A stretch of DNA of 64,000 nucleotides, from positions 62,001 to 126,000 of the forward strand of contig JADJZR010000030.1 of NCBI GenBank assembly GCA_016715645.1. Reading direction: 5' to 3'. A model generated the notes under the pieces. It was given only the letters and a program-made list of their open reading frames with translations, was not told where the DNA came from and made no database searches. This document shows, one piece after another, positions 54,550 to 63,470 of this stretch. The first letter of the stretch is position 1, and the number at the start of each line of letters is the position of its first letter. A program made the translations under genes and the position numbers. The stretch comes from Elusimicrobiota bacterium (GTDB lineage Bacteria > Elusimicrobiota > Elusimicrobia > FEN-1173).

Positions 54550-55683
54550 ATGGCCCTTCCCCTGACAATTCATGACCTGTTGCAAATGGTTCACGACCGG
54601 GGCGCCAGCGACCTCCATTTAAAAGCCGGTCGGCCGCCATTGTTGCGGGTGCATGGCGACATTGTCCCCGTTGAAGGCCAGCCGGTTTTGGAGATCGAAG
54701 ACGTGATGGGATATGTGTTTGCCATGATTAATTCCGGCCAACGGGCCTCTTTGGAACGGGATCGGGAACTGGATTTCTCTTTTTACTTGCGGGGCGTGGC
54801 GCGGTTTCGAGGCAACGCTTTTTTCCAAAAAGGAGCTGTGGGCGCGGTGTTTCGTCTCATCCCCGCCAAGGTTCCTACCGTCGAAGACCTGGGCCTGGCT
54901 CCGATCTTGAAAGAGATCGTCCAACGCCGGCAAGGATTTTTCCTTGTGACGGGGCCCACCGGGTCGGGTAAAACCACCACGCTGGCCGCGTTGCTCAACC
55001 ACATCAACGAAACCCAACCGGTACATATCGTGACCTTGGAAGACCCCATCGAGTATGTGTTTGAGGATAAAAAAGCGGTCATCAACCAACGCGAAATCGG
55101 CACGGACACTCACGATTTCGCCCAAGGCCTTCGGCGGGCCCTGCGCCAGGACCCCGACGTCATATTGATTGGTGAGTTGCGCGATCCCGAAACCATGACC
55201 ACCGCCATGAACGCCGCCGAAACCGGCCATTTGGTCCTAGGCACCCTGCACACCAACGACGCCAAGCAGACCATCGATCGGATCATCGACACGTTTCCTC
55301 CCGACCAGCAAAACCAGGTGCGGTTGCAGTTGGCCAAATGTTTGCTGGGCGTGGTGGCCCAACGGTTGGTCAGGCGGGCCACGGGGGAGGGGCGCATCGC
55401 CCTTCAAGAAATCATGATCAACACGCCCACCGTTCAAAAGCTGATCGAAGACAACAAAATCGGGGCGTTGGGAAAGGCCATCGAAGATTCCGCCGAATAC
55501 TACAAGATGCAGTCGTTCAACCAGGCCTTGCTGGCCGCTTTGGCACGGGACCAGATCACGTTGGAAGAGGCGCTTTCCTATTCACCCAACCCCAACGATT
55601 TAAAAATCCGACTTCAAACCGAAGGCATCGTGGTGGCGTCGGGTCCCTCGGCTCCTGGACGTCCGTTTGGGTTGCATCCATGA
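54550..55683 (+). CDS. pilT: Type IV pilus retraction ATPase PilT, copy 2
   Basis: 377 residues. GASDLHLKAGRPPLLRVHGDIVP, Walker A GPTGSGKTT at 135-143, VHIVTLEDPIEYVF, INQREIGTDTHDFAQGLRRALRQDPDVILIGELRD, GHLVLGTLHTNDAKQTIDRIID. This copy is closer to canonical PilT than copy 1, including ALQEIMINTPTVQKLIEDNK. The two paralogs probably arose by an old tandem duplication and could form distinct or mixed motors (PilT/PilU-like; inference). The stop overlaps the next gene's ATG. Confidence 0.94.
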   Translation: MALPLTIHDLLQMVHDRGASDLHLKAGRPPLLRVHGDIVPVEGQPVLEIEDVMGYVFAMINSGQRASLERDRELDFSFYLRGVARFRGNAFFQKGAVGAVFRLIPAKVPTVEDLGLAPILKEIVQRRQGFFLVTGPTGSGKTTTLAALLNHINETQPVHIVTLEDPIEYVFEDKKAVINQREIGTDTHDFAQGLRRALRQDPDVILIGELRDPETMTTAMNAAETGHLVLGTLHTNDAKQTIDRIIDTFPPDQQNQVRLQLAKCLLGVVAQRLVRRATGEGRIALQEIMINTPTVQKLIEDNKIGALGKAIEDSAEYYKMQSFNQALLAALARDQITLEEALSYSPNPNDLKIRLQTEGIVVASGPSAPGRPFGLHP

Positions 55684-56651
55684 TATCGCCTGACCGATTA
55701 ATTGGTTTTCCTCTGTTCATGGATTTGCCGGACCGGTACCGACGGGAATTGGTCGCGCGGATGGAAGAGCTAAAGGTGGAGGCCGGACACGTTATTTTCT
55801 CTGAAGGTGACACGGGCGACGCGTTGTATTTTATCGTTGATGGACGCGTGTCCATCCAAAAAGCCATCGACCGAAAAATCGGCGCCTACAAAACCCTTTC
55901 CCAATTGTCCTCGGGCGACTTTTTCGGGGAAATGGCTCTTTTGGAAAACGCTCCCCGCTGGGCGTCGGCCGTGGCGGTGAAACCCACCCTGTTGGTGACT
56001 CTGTCGGCCCGGGACGTTCGGGCTTGGCTGACCGCGGACGAGCAGGTTCCTCTGCGGTTTGTCGTGCCGTTTATCCAGTCGCTGAACGGACGGCTTCGCC
56101 AGGCCACCCGGGAAATGATTCTTCTTTTCGAGGTCAGCCGTGTTCTGGCCCAACAAGAAAACGCGGACGCGCTGGCCGCCCAATTGACGGAGGTGTTGGC
56201 GCGGGCTTTTGATGATGGCCCTCGGGTGGCCTTTTATTTGTGGAACGAGTACTCCGGGGAATACGAGCTCAAGGCTCATTCGTCTTGGCCGACGCAACAT
56301 GGCGGATCCCGGGGAGAAAAGGACCCGCTGTTCGCGTGGATGGCGGAAAAAAGGGAATGTGTTTTGGCGGGAGATTGGCCGACCGACCCGCGTTTTAACG
56401 GCGCGGCTCGATCGGCGTGGCCCGCGTTTCGAGCGGTGTTGGCCGCGCCGGTGGCAGGGGAGCGTCGACCGGTGGGGTATGTGGTGTTGGGGCACGAAAC
56501 GGATTCATCCTGTTTTAATGGAACCCATCGGCGGGTGTTGGCCGGGGTGGTGAACCTGGTGGCGCCCGCTTTCGAAAACGCGTTTCTTCGACAAGAACGG
56601 TCGGCCCAAGAGCGCTTGGCCCGAACACGTCACGGCGCCATCGATTATTAA
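55680..56651 (+). CDS. Cyclic-nucleotide-binding domain plus GAF-like domain protein
   Basis: 323 residues from ATG 55680 (ATGA overlap with pilT). Residues about 5-120 are a CRP-type cNMP-binding domain (VIFSEGDTGDALYFIVDGRVSI, GDFFGEMALLENAPRWASAVA; the Arg expected to contact the phosphate is in place). Residues about 155-300 look like a GAF domain (NADALAAQLTEVLARAFDDGPRVAFYLWNE...VLAAPVAGERRPVGYVVLGH). No helix-turn-helix DNA-binding domain, so it is not a CRP transcription factor. Position next to two PilT motors suggests a signalling input to pili (inference). Confidence 0.82.
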   Translation: MISPDRLIGFPLFMDLPDRYRRELVARMEELKVEAGHVIFSEGDTGDALYFIVDGRVSIQKAIDRKIGAYKTLSQLSSGDFFGEMALLENAPRWASAVAVKPTLLVTLSARDVRAWLTADEQVPLRFVVPFIQSLNGRLRQATREMILLFEVSRVLAQQENADALAAQLTEVLARAFDDGPRVAFYLWNEYSGEYELKAHSSWPTQHGGSRGEKDPLFAWMAEKRECVLAGDWPTDPRFNGAARSAWPAFRAVLAAPVAGERRPVGYVVLGHETDSSCFNGTHRRVLAGVVNLVAPAFENAFLRQERSAQERLARTRHGAIDY

Positions 56652-57037
56652 ATGGTTCGTCGATCTCCCTATTCCCGGGCGGCCCGGCGGGCGGCCCGCG
56701 CGGCGGAAAACAAAAAAGCCATCGATATTAAATTGTACAATGTCTCCGCATTTTCTCCGCTTGCGGAGTATTATTTGGTGGCCACGGTGGAATCATCGCC
56801 CCAGGCCGACGCGGTGGCCGACGAAATTTCGGACGCTTTGAAGGATTGAGCGGATGTTCGTCTGTCCGTCGGGAAGGGCGGTCTCGGGCTCCGTGGCGCA
56901 TATTGGATTATGGAGGTTTGGTCGTGCATGTGATGAATTCGGTGGCGCGCGGGTTTTATGGTTTGGAACGTTTGTGGGAATCGGCTCGGATCGTGAAATG
57001 GAACACGTCAGCGGGGTCGGCCAGGAGGAAACCGTGA
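56652..57037 (+). CDS. rsfS: Ribosomal silencing factor RsfS, one-base frameshift
   Basis: Binds L14 on the large subunit to block subunit joining during starvation. The first frame (56652-56849) gives KKAIDIKLYNVSAFSPLAEYYLVATVESSPQADAVADEISDALKD, the N-terminal half, then a stop. The C-terminal half VRREGRSRAPWRILDYGGLVVHVMNSVARGFYGLERLWESARIV is in another frame (56846-57037). One missing base near 56846 would unite them into a normal length of about 128 residues. Same pattern as lepA in this window, so a base-calling error is the first explanation. The repaired stop overlaps the argS GTG. Confidence 0.85.
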
Positions 57038-58719
57038 GAGACGTTGTTCGCGGCGTGTTGGCCGAGGCCGCCGGCCGATGGGCGGTCGAACAGAATCCGC
57101 CCGTTTCACTGGGAGAAGCGCTGGTGGAAGTCCCTCCGGCCAATGTGCCGGGCGATTTTGCGTCCAATTGGCCGTTGACGTTGGCCAAATCGGCGCGCAA
57201 ACCACCGCGCCAGGTGGCCCAAGAGATTGTTGCCAAAGTGCTTCCCGGCAACGTGATTGAAAAGGTGGAATCGGCCGGCCCTGGGTTTTTGAATTTCACC
57301 ATGAGTCCCCAGTGGTTGGTGAACGAATTGCGTGTTCTGTTGAAGCGACGGGCCGATTACGCCCGCCAGGACAGTTTTTCTAAAGAACGAATTTTGTTGG
57401 AGTTCGTTTCCGCCAATCCCAACGGACCCCTGCATGTGGGGCACGGACGGGGCGCCGCGTTGGGAGATTCGTTGGCCCGGATATTCCGTCATTTAGGGTG
57501 CGCCGTTACCACGGAATATTACATCAACAACGTGGGAAACCAGATGGAAAACCTGGGGGCTTCGGTCATGTGGCGGACCGACGCGCTGGATCCCACCTAT
57601 TTGTCGGAGAGTGAAAAAGCCGCTTACACCGCAAAAAAGGTCGAAGACCTTTACAAAGGCGAATACCTGGTCGATGTGGCGAGGGACATCATGCGGCGGT
57701 TTCCGAAAGGGACCGATCGGGCCGAGGGTATTCTGTTTTTCCGAGATGAGGCCTTGGCTTTGGTTTTGGACGGTATTCGCGGCGATCTTAAAGCGTTTGG
57801 GGTTTCCCATAACCAGTGGTACCCGGAATCCCGGTTGTTTGACGAAGGGAGGGTCGACGCCGCGTTCGCCCAATTGCGAGCCCGGGGCGATTTGAAAGAC
57901 GAAGACGGGGCCCTGTGGTTTTTGTCCACAAAATACGGCGACGACAAAGACCGCGTGCTTAAACGCCAAGATGAACGTCCCACCTATTTTGCCTCCGACG
58001 TGGCCTACCACCATGAAAAGTTCGGGCGGGGTTACACGCGCTTGATCGATATTTGGGGAACGGACCATCACGGTTACGCTCCGCGGGTGAGGGCGGCGGT
58101 CCAGGCCCTGGGCCACGATCCGGAGCGGTTGACGATCTTGTTGTACCAACTGGTCAGCTTGGTGCGGGCGGGGGCGCCGGTGACCATGTCCACACGCACG
58201 GGCGAGTTTGTAAAATTAACTGATGTGGTGGATGAAGTCGGTAAAGACGCGGCTCGCTTTTTTTTTGCGTTGCGCAGTCCCAACAGCCACCTGGAATTCG
58301 ATTTGGATTTGGCCAAACGTCAGGCGTCCGACAACCCGGTGTTTTATGTTAAATACGTTCATGCCCGGTGCCATTCGATATTTCGAGAGGCTCAAAAAAG
58401 AGGGCTCTTAACCGACGATGTCGCTTTGCCCGATTTTTCAGGGCCGGAGTCTTTGGATCCGGCGGAACGGGCGTTGTTGATTCGATTGGCGTCGTTCCCA
58501 GACGTGTTGGACCAATGCGCTCGGGATCTCACCCCGCATCACCTAACCGAACATTTGATGAAACTGGCCGGGGACTTCCACCGTTTTTACGAGAATTGTC
58601 CGGTCCTGGGGGCCGATCCTGACCGGCGGTTGTTCCGGTTGGCCCTGGTGGACGGCGTCCGGACCCTCATTCACAGCGGTCTCTCCTTGTTGGGTGTCGA
58701 AGCCCCGGAATCGATGTGA
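57034..58719 (+). CDS. argS: Arginyl-tRNA synthetase
   Basis: Class I aminoacyl-tRNA synthetase, 561 residues from GTG 57034, chosen because GGAGG lies 7 bases upstream and VRDVVRGVLAEAAGRW begins the Add1 domain; the frame is open back to 56854 but that part overlaps rsfS. HIGH motif is LHVGHGRGAALGDSLARI in FVSANPNGPLHVGH, the KMSK region is VTMSTRTGEFVKL, and the C-terminal anticodon-binding all-helical domain (DALBR) ends the protein (LTPHHLTEHLMKLAGDFHRFYENCPVL). Confidence 0.95.
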   Translation: MRDVVRGVLAEAAGRWAVEQNPPVSLGEALVEVPPANVPGDFASNWPLTLAKSARKPPRQVAQEIVAKVLPGNVIEKVESAGPGFLNFTMSPQWLVNELRVLLKRRADYARQDSFSKERILLEFVSANPNGPLHVGHGRGAALGDSLARIFRHLGCAVTTEYYINNVGNQMENLGASVMWRTDALDPTYLSESEKAAYTAKKVEDLYKGEYLVDVARDIMRRFPKGTDRAEGILFFRDEALALVLDGIRGDLKAFGVSHNQWYPESRLFDEGRVDAAFAQLRARGDLKDEDGALWFLSTKYGDDKDRVLKRQDERPTYFASDVAYHHEKFGRGYTRLIDIWGTDHHGYAPRVRAAVQALGHDPERLTILLYQLVSLVRAGAPVTMSTRTGEFVKLTDVVDEVGKDAARFFFALRSPNSHLEFDLDLAKRQASDNPVFYVKYVHARCHSIFREAQKRGLLTDDVALPDFSGPESLDPAERALLIRLASFPDVLDQCARDLTPHHLTEHLMKLAGDFHRFYENCPVLGADPDRRLFRLALVDGVRTLIHSGLSLLGVEAPESM

Positions 58720-58807
58720 GGGCCCTTCTCCCCACTTTTCCCTTGCGCAAAGTCTGTTTTGGGGGTATGTAATTGGCGAGCCACTCGTGAAGGAGGGACG
58801 GTCGAAC

Positions 58808-59320
58808 GTGAAGGAAAAATCAAACCCGGCACAAGAACCCCACGAATTCCATTGGACCATGGATGGAATTCGCCGGGAGGCGGAACCCAAACCGTCGGTG
58901 CGGCCGATCTCCGCGGATCCCGTCGATGACGATATTCCGAAAGACGCGGAAAACCGTCGCTACCATCGGATCGATCTCACGGTTCCCATCCTCTATAAAA
59001 TTTTGCCGGAAGAACCCTTGGTGGCCTCTCACGCGACGGTGGTCAACACATCCGGAGCGGCGGGGGGCAACATCAGTCCCACGGGCGCCTGTTTGGTGTT
59101 GGCGGAAAAATTGGCCCGGGGCACGGTGTTGGCGTTGTCTTTGCACGGCATGGAGGGCGGATCCATCTCGGCGGTAGGCAAAGTGGTGTGGTCGAAACCC
59201 ACGGAGACCGCCCACCATTATTTAACGGGGCTAGAATTTGTGGTGGTGTACCGTAAAACCCGATCCAAAACCGAATACCTTAACACCGACATCCTTAAAT
59301 CCCTGCTCGGGCCCGCGTAA
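58808..59320 (+). CDS. PilZ-domain protein
   Basis: 170 residues from GTG 58808, with GGAGGG 10 bases upstream; the frame is open to 58694 but no better SD is there. An N-terminal polar region of about 45 residues is followed by PilZ: ENRRYHRIDLTVPILYK with the RxxxR element and NISPTGACLVL matching (D/N)xSxxG, then IGVVW-like KVVWSKPTETAHHYLTGLEF. PilZ domains bind cyclic di-GMP; both binding elements are present. Distance from pilT suggests control of surface behaviour, but the target is unknown. Confidence 0.85.
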   Translation: MKEKSNPAQEPHEFHWTMDGIRREAEPKPSVRPISADPVDDDIPKDAENRRYHRIDLTVPILYKILPEEPLVASHATVVNTSGAAGGNISPTGACLVLAEKLARGTVLALSLHGMEGGSISAVGKVVWSKPTETAHHYLTGLEFVVVYRKTRSKTEYLNTDILKSLLGPA

Positions 59321-59326
59321 GATTTA

Positions 59327-59361
59327 TTGTCAACCGAATAGTGGGAAAAGTTGGTTGACAA
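59327..59361 (+). promoter_or_regulatory. BirA-like biotin operator
   Basis: TTGTCAACC (59327-59335), 17-base spacer, GGTTGACAA (59353-59361): a perfect 9-bp inverted repeat matching the BirA half-site consensus TTGTnAACC/GGTTnACAA. E. coli has a 16-base spacer, so 17 is one longer. The right half contains the -35 box of the bio promoter. Confidence 0.82.
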
Positions 59362-59383
59362 TAGGGTGCGGCTATGGTTGAAT
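59355..59383 (+). promoter_or_regulatory. Promoter of the biotin operon
   Basis: TTGACA (59355-59360), 17 bp, TTGAAT (59378-59383). The -35 lies within the operator, so a bound repressor would block polymerase. GGAGG at 59403-59407 follows as the SD of bioB. Confidence 0.6.
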
Positions 59384-59413
59384 ACCTTCCGTTCTTATCG
59401 ACGGAGGATCCCC

Positions 59414-60478
59414 ATGCCTGTTTTAGAAAAATCAGACCTGCGCGCCCTGGGCGAAAAAAGCCGGGCGGGCGGTGCGTTGTCCCGGGAAGAAGCCCGGGCC
59501 GTCTTAAATTGGCCGGAAAACGAACTGTTGGACGTGGTGGCCGAAGCCCATCGGGTCCGGCACCAGCATTTCGGCCAAAAAGTCAAAATGAACTTTTTGG
59601 TCAATTTGCAATCGGGTTTGTGTCCGGAAGATTGTTCCTATTGCAGTCAATCCAAAGATTCAAAGGCCCCGGTTGAAAAATACCGCCTGTTGAGCTCGGA
59701 CGACGTTTTGGATCAGGCGGATCGGGCCGTGGCGGCAGGCGCGGCGCGCCTTTGTTTGGTGGCCGCCATGCGGGGGCCGGGCGAACGGGAAATGGCGTCT
59801 CTCGACGAGACGGTTCGGAAAGTGAAAGAAAAATATCCCCGTTTGGAAGTTTGTGCGTCCATGGGCCTGCTCAAAGAAGGGCAAGCCGGTCGCCTCAAAA
59901 GCGCCGGGGTTGACGCGTACAACCACAACCTCAACACCAGCGAACGCCATTACGAAGAGATTTGCCGCACCCACACCCATTCTGATCGGTTGGATACCAT
60001 TGAGAAGGCAAAAGCGGCGGGGTTGTCCCCGTGCAGTGGGGCGATTTTTGGGATGGGGGAAACCCAAGACGACATTATTGACGTGGCGTTTCGTCTGCGG
60101 GAGGTGGGGGCAGATTCCATTCCCATCAATTTCCTCATTCCGGTCCCCGGCACGGCAATGGCACGCCACAATCAGCTTTCACCCACCGATTGTTTAAAAA
60201 TTCTTTGTCTGTTCCGGTTCGTGAACCCTTCCATGGAAATACGCATTGCGGGGGGGCGGGAACGGCATTTGAGGTCCCTTCAGGCACTGGGCCTGTATGT
60301 GGCCAACTCCATTTTCATCGGCGACTACTTGACGACCAAAGGTCAAGCGGCGTCGGCGGACCGGCAAATGATTCTGGACATGGGGTTTGAAATCGAGGGT
60401 GAAGACAATGCCCCCGGTTCTCCGACTCGGCCGCTTCCCGACCCGGTGGAGATGGTGACCCGGGCCACCCGGCAGTAA
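59414..60478 (+). CDS. bioB: Biotin synthase
   Basis: Radical SAM enzyme inserting sulfur into dethiobiotin. 354 residues from ATG 59414, favoured by the GGAGG 6 bases upstream; the frame is open to 59351. Radical SAM CX3CX2C in CPEDCSYCSQS, then the [2Fe-2S] ligands around RLCLVAAMRGP and EVCASMGLLKEGQ, YNHNLNTSERHYEEICRTHTHSDRL, PCSGAIFGMGET, NFLIPVPGTAM and the conserved Arg in MEIRIAGGRERHL. The stop overlaps the fabG ATG. Confidence 0.97.
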   Translation: MPVLEKSDLRALGEKSRAGGALSREEARAVLNWPENELLDVVAEAHRVRHQHFGQKVKMNFLVNLQSGLCPEDCSYCSQSKDSKAPVEKYRLLSSDDVLDQADRAVAAGAARLCLVAAMRGPGEREMASLDETVRKVKEKYPRLEVCASMGLLKEGQAGRLKSAGVDAYNHNLNTSERHYEEICRTHTHSDRLDTIEKAKAAGLSPCSGAIFGMGETQDDIIDVAFRLREVGADSIPINFLIPVPGTAMARHNQLSPTDCLKILCLFRFVNPSMEIRIAGGRERHLRSLQALGLYVANSIFIGDYLTTKGQAASADRQMILDMGFEIEGEDNAPGSPTRPLPDPVEMVTRATRQ

Positions 60479-61197
60479 TGATTGTTTTAATCACGGGGGC
60501 CAGCGGGGGAATTGGGGGGCGGTTGGCCCACGAGTTTGCCGGGGCGGGGTACGATGTGGCTCTTCATTATCATCGCGGGAAATCAGCGGCCGAATCCTTG
60601 CGCAATGATCTCACCCAACGGGGCGCGCGGGCGGAGGTTTTTGAGGCCGACCTTTCGGATCCGCAACAGGCCCAGGCTCTTCCTGACCGCGTGGTCGAAA
60701 AGTGGGGCCGGTTAGATGGATTGATCAACAATGCCGGAACGGCCCGGGACCGAAGTTTGTTGAAAATGAGTGTGGAGGAGTGGCGGGCCGTCCTGGACGT
60801 TAATTTGTCGGGGGCTTTTTGGTGCCTGCAATCGGCGGCCCGGCACATGGCCCGCCAAAAAAGCGGTTTCATTATCAACGTCGGTTCCGTCCTGGCTCTA
60901 AAAGGGGCGGTTGGGTGCGCCAATTATGTGGCGTCAAAAGCGGGCCTGCTGGCCCTTACAAAATCGGCCGCCCTGGAATTGGGCCGATTCGATATTCGAG
61001 TCAACGCAATTCTTCCCGGATTTCATCCCACCCCCATCGCCCAATCCATCCCGTCGGAGCAGGTGGAACGGGTGAAAGCCCAGCACGTTTTAAATCGTAC
61101 CACCGATTTGGGTGATTTGGCCAAACTGGTTTTGATGGTGGCGGAGAACCGGTCCGTGTCGGGCCAAGTTTTCAACGTGGATTCACGGCTGATATGA
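60478..61197 (+). CDS. FabG-like 3-oxoacyl-ACP reductase (SDR) in the biotin operon
   Basis: Short-chain dehydrogenase, 239 residues. NADP(H) Rossmann motif LITGASGGIGGRLA, GRLDGLINNAGTARD, catalytic Ser/Tyr/Lys in INVGSVLALKGAVGCANYVASKAGLLALTKSAALEL. Closest by pattern to FabG, which reduces beta-ketoacyl-ACP. Overlaps bioB and fabF by 1 and 4 bases, so it is a biotin-operon gene and probably serves synthesis of the pimeloyl chain rather than general fatty acid synthesis (inference). Confidence 0.87.
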   Translation: MIVLITGASGGIGGRLAHEFAGAGYDVALHYHRGKSAAESLRNDLTQRGARAEVFEADLSDPQQAQALPDRVVEKWGRLDGLINNAGTARDRSLLKMSVEEWRAVLDVNLSGAFWCLQSAARHMARQKSGFIINVGSVLALKGAVGCANYVASKAGLLALTKSAALELGRFDIRVNAILPGFHPTPIAQSIPSEQVERVKAQHVLNRTTDLGDLAKLVLMVAENRSVSGQVFNVDSRLI

Positions 61198-62294
61198 GGT
61201 TCGGGCGTCGTCCGGTGGTGACGGGGATTGGATTGGTGTGTCCCTTGGGGGCCGACCGGGAACGCAGTTGGCGTGTGCTTCGTGACGGCGGTCGGGCATC
61301 GTTTTCGTTGGGCGGTGCCCGGGCCCCGGTGGACGCCAACGACCAGGCGCGCACGATCCAGTTGGCGTTGCGGGCGGCTCACGAAGCCTGGGCTGATAGC
61401 GGTCTACAATCTGTTGATCCCGACCGGATGTCCTGTGTCGTTAGTTCCAGCAAACCCATTCTCTCGTTGACGGGTTCGTTGTCGTTGGACGGACCCGAGC
61501 GCGTTGCCGCGGCGGTGGCGACACAGTTCGGCGCCCAGGGTGTTGTGATGAACGTGGCCTCGGCTTGCGCCACCGGGGCCCACTCGTTGCTGACCGCGGC
61601 GGATTGGGTCCGGGAAGGGCGGGCCGATGTGGTGTTGGCGGGAGCGGCCGAAAGCGCCTTGCATCCTCTTTATTTGGCGGCGTTTCAACAAATGGGCGTC
61701 TTGTCCAAGCAAGGTATCGTTCGCCCCTTTGACAAGGCCCGGGACGGGTTTGTTGTCGGCGAAGGAGCCGCCGTGTTTGTGGTAGAACCCCTGGACCAGG
61801 CCCGGGACCGGGGGGCCGATATATACGGCGAAATTTCCGGAGGAAACTTTTCTTCCGACGCTCATCACGCCACGCGGTTCAATTCCCAGGGCCGCACCAT
61901 GGCGGCGTGTTTGCGCAAAGCCTTGGACCAAGCGGGGTTATCCACTGACGACGTGGATTATGTCAACGCCCACGGTACCGCGACCGCGTTGAACGATTCC
62001 CTGGAAACCCAGGCTCTGATCTCCCTTTTTCCGGTCAACCCCCCGCCGGTTTCTTCGACCAAAGGCGCCACGGGCCATTTGTTAGGCGCCACAGGGGCCG
62101 TGGAAATCGTTTTTTGTTTTCTCGCCCTGCGCGACAAGACGCTCCCTCCCACACTGAACTTGGAAAATCCGGAAACCGACCGACTGGATTTTGTTCCCCA
62201 TCGAGCTCGGTCGGCCGAGGTGGACCGGGTGGTGTCGTTATCGTTCGGGTTTGGGGGCGCGTTAGCGGCGGTGGTGTTGGGGATCCCCGCGTGA
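61194..62294 (+). CDS. FabF-like beta-ketoacyl-ACP synthase in the biotin operon
   Basis: Condensing enzyme of the KAS I/II thiolase fold, 366 residues, shorter than typical FabF (about 410). Catalytic Cys125 in VASACATGAHSLL, His in YVNAHGTATALND and TKGATGHLLGATGAVE, Lys in the same STKGATGH block, and C-terminal VSLSFGFGGALAAVVL. The Cys-His-His set is intact. Co-translated with fabG and bioF (4-base overlaps on both sides). Likely elongates a malonyl- or dicarboxylate-derived starter to pimeloyl-ACP; a bioC/bioH pair is not in the window. Confidence 0.87.
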   Translation: MRFGRRPVVTGIGLVCPLGADRERSWRVLRDGGRASFSLGGARAPVDANDQARTIQLALRAAHEAWADSGLQSVDPDRMSCVVSSSKPILSLTGSLSLDGPERVAAAVATQFGAQGVVMNVASACATGAHSLLTAADWVREGRADVVLAGAAESALHPLYLAAFQQMGVLSKQGIVRPFDKARDGFVVGEGAAVFVVEPLDQARDRGADIYGEISGGNFSSDAHHATRFNSQGRTMAACLRKALDQAGLSTDDVDYVNAHGTATALNDSLETQALISLFPVNPPPVSSTKGATGHLLGATGAVEIVFCFLALRDKTLPPTLNLENPETDRLDFVPHRARSAEVDRVVSLSFGFGGALAAVVLGIPA

Positions 62295-63469
62295 TCGCCG
62301 ATACGCTCGATCAAAGGCTGACGTCGGCTTTGTCGGTTTTGGAGACGGAGAACCGACGCCGGCGGCCCCGGACGGTGGAATCCATGCCGTCGGCTCACAC
62401 GCGTTCCGTGGGGCGTGACATCGTCAATTTCGCTTCCAACAATTATTTGGGATTGGCCGAGGATCCTCGTGTTATCGAGGCCGCCGCCCAGGCCCAACGC
62501 CGGTGGGGAATCGGCGCCACGGGGTCTCGGTTGATGGGAGGGACGCTGGCTTTGCACGAGGAACTTGAACGGGCCCTGGCTCGATTCAAAGGGAGTCCAT
62601 CGGCTTTGGTGTTCCCGTCTGGATACCACGCCAACGTGGGGATGATCCCCGCGTTGGCGGGGGCCGACGACACCGTTTTTCTCGACCGATTGGCCCACGC
62701 GTCGTTGGTGGACGGAGCCCGGTTGTCCAAAGCCCATGTGCGGGTGTTTCGCCACAACGATCCGGACCATTTGGACCATGTTCTCGGTCGGATGAGGGGT
62801 GGGGGGGAACGATGGGTGATTACGGAGAGTGTGTTTTCCATGGACGGTGATCGGGCCCCTTTAAAAGATCTGGCGGCGGTCTGTGCCAAACGGGGCGCTC
62901 GGCTGTACGTGGACGAAGCCCACGCCACGGGCGTCTGGGGGCCCGGCGGGCGCGGTTGGATCAATGAGCAGGGCGTGGTTGATCGGGTGGACGTGTGTAT
63001 GGGCACCCTTTCAAAGGCCTTAGGTTCCCAGGGCGGGTTTGTGTGCGGGTCGACGGCTTTGATCCAGTGGGGGATCAATCGGGCCCGGGCGTTTATTTAT
63101 TCCACCGCGTTGTCCCCTGGCGCGGTGGGCGGGGCTTTGGCGGCATTGGCTTTTTGTGAGAACGAAGAGAATCGGCGGATCCGTTTGTTTTCTTTATCCG
63201 ATCGTCTGTGGACAGGGCTGGGCTTGAAAGGAAAGGGCCCGATCGTGCCGTTGATTTTGGGGGACGATGGACGGGCGTTGTCTCTGTCGGCGGCTCTGTG
63301 GGAAGGAGGCGTTTTCGCCCCCGCGGTTCGGTTTCCCACCGTTCCCAAAAGGGCGGCTCGGGTGCGTTTTTCGGTGACGGCGTCCCATACCCCGGACGAC
63401 ATCGATCGGATTCTCGCCGTCGTGAACCGGTGGATCAAAATGAATGGTCAGATTGAACGGGGAATTTAA
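62291..63469 (+). CDS. bioF: 8-amino-7-oxononanoate synthase
   Basis: PLP enzyme joining pimeloyl-ACP/CoA with L-alanine. 392 residues from GTG 62291 (GTGA overlap with fabF). NFASNNYLGLAEDPRVIEAA, GIGATGSRLMGGTLALHEELE, ESVFSMDGDRAPL, LYVDEAHATGVWGPGGRG, and PLP Lys242 in GTLSKALGSQGGF. Part of the alpha-oxoamine synthase family; the operon context selects BioF over 2-amino-3-ketobutyrate ligase. Confidence 0.93.
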   Translation: MIADTLDQRLTSALSVLETENRRRRPRTVESMPSAHTRSVGRDIVNFASNNYLGLAEDPRVIEAAAQAQRRWGIGATGSRLMGGTLALHEELERALARFKGSPSALVFPSGYHANVGMIPALAGADDTVFLDRLAHASLVDGARLSKAHVRVFRHNDPDHLDHVLGRMRGGGERWVITESVFSMDGDRAPLKDLAAVCAKRGARLYVDEAHATGVWGPGGRGWINEQGVVDRVDVCMGTLSKALGSQGGFVCGSTALIQWGINRARAFIYSTALSPGAVGGALAALAFCENEENRRIRLFSLSDRLWTGLGLKGKGPIVPLILGDDGRALSLSAALWEGGVFAPAVRFPTVPKRAARVRFSVTASHTPDDIDRILAVVNRWIKMNGQIERGI

Positions 63470-63470
63470 C

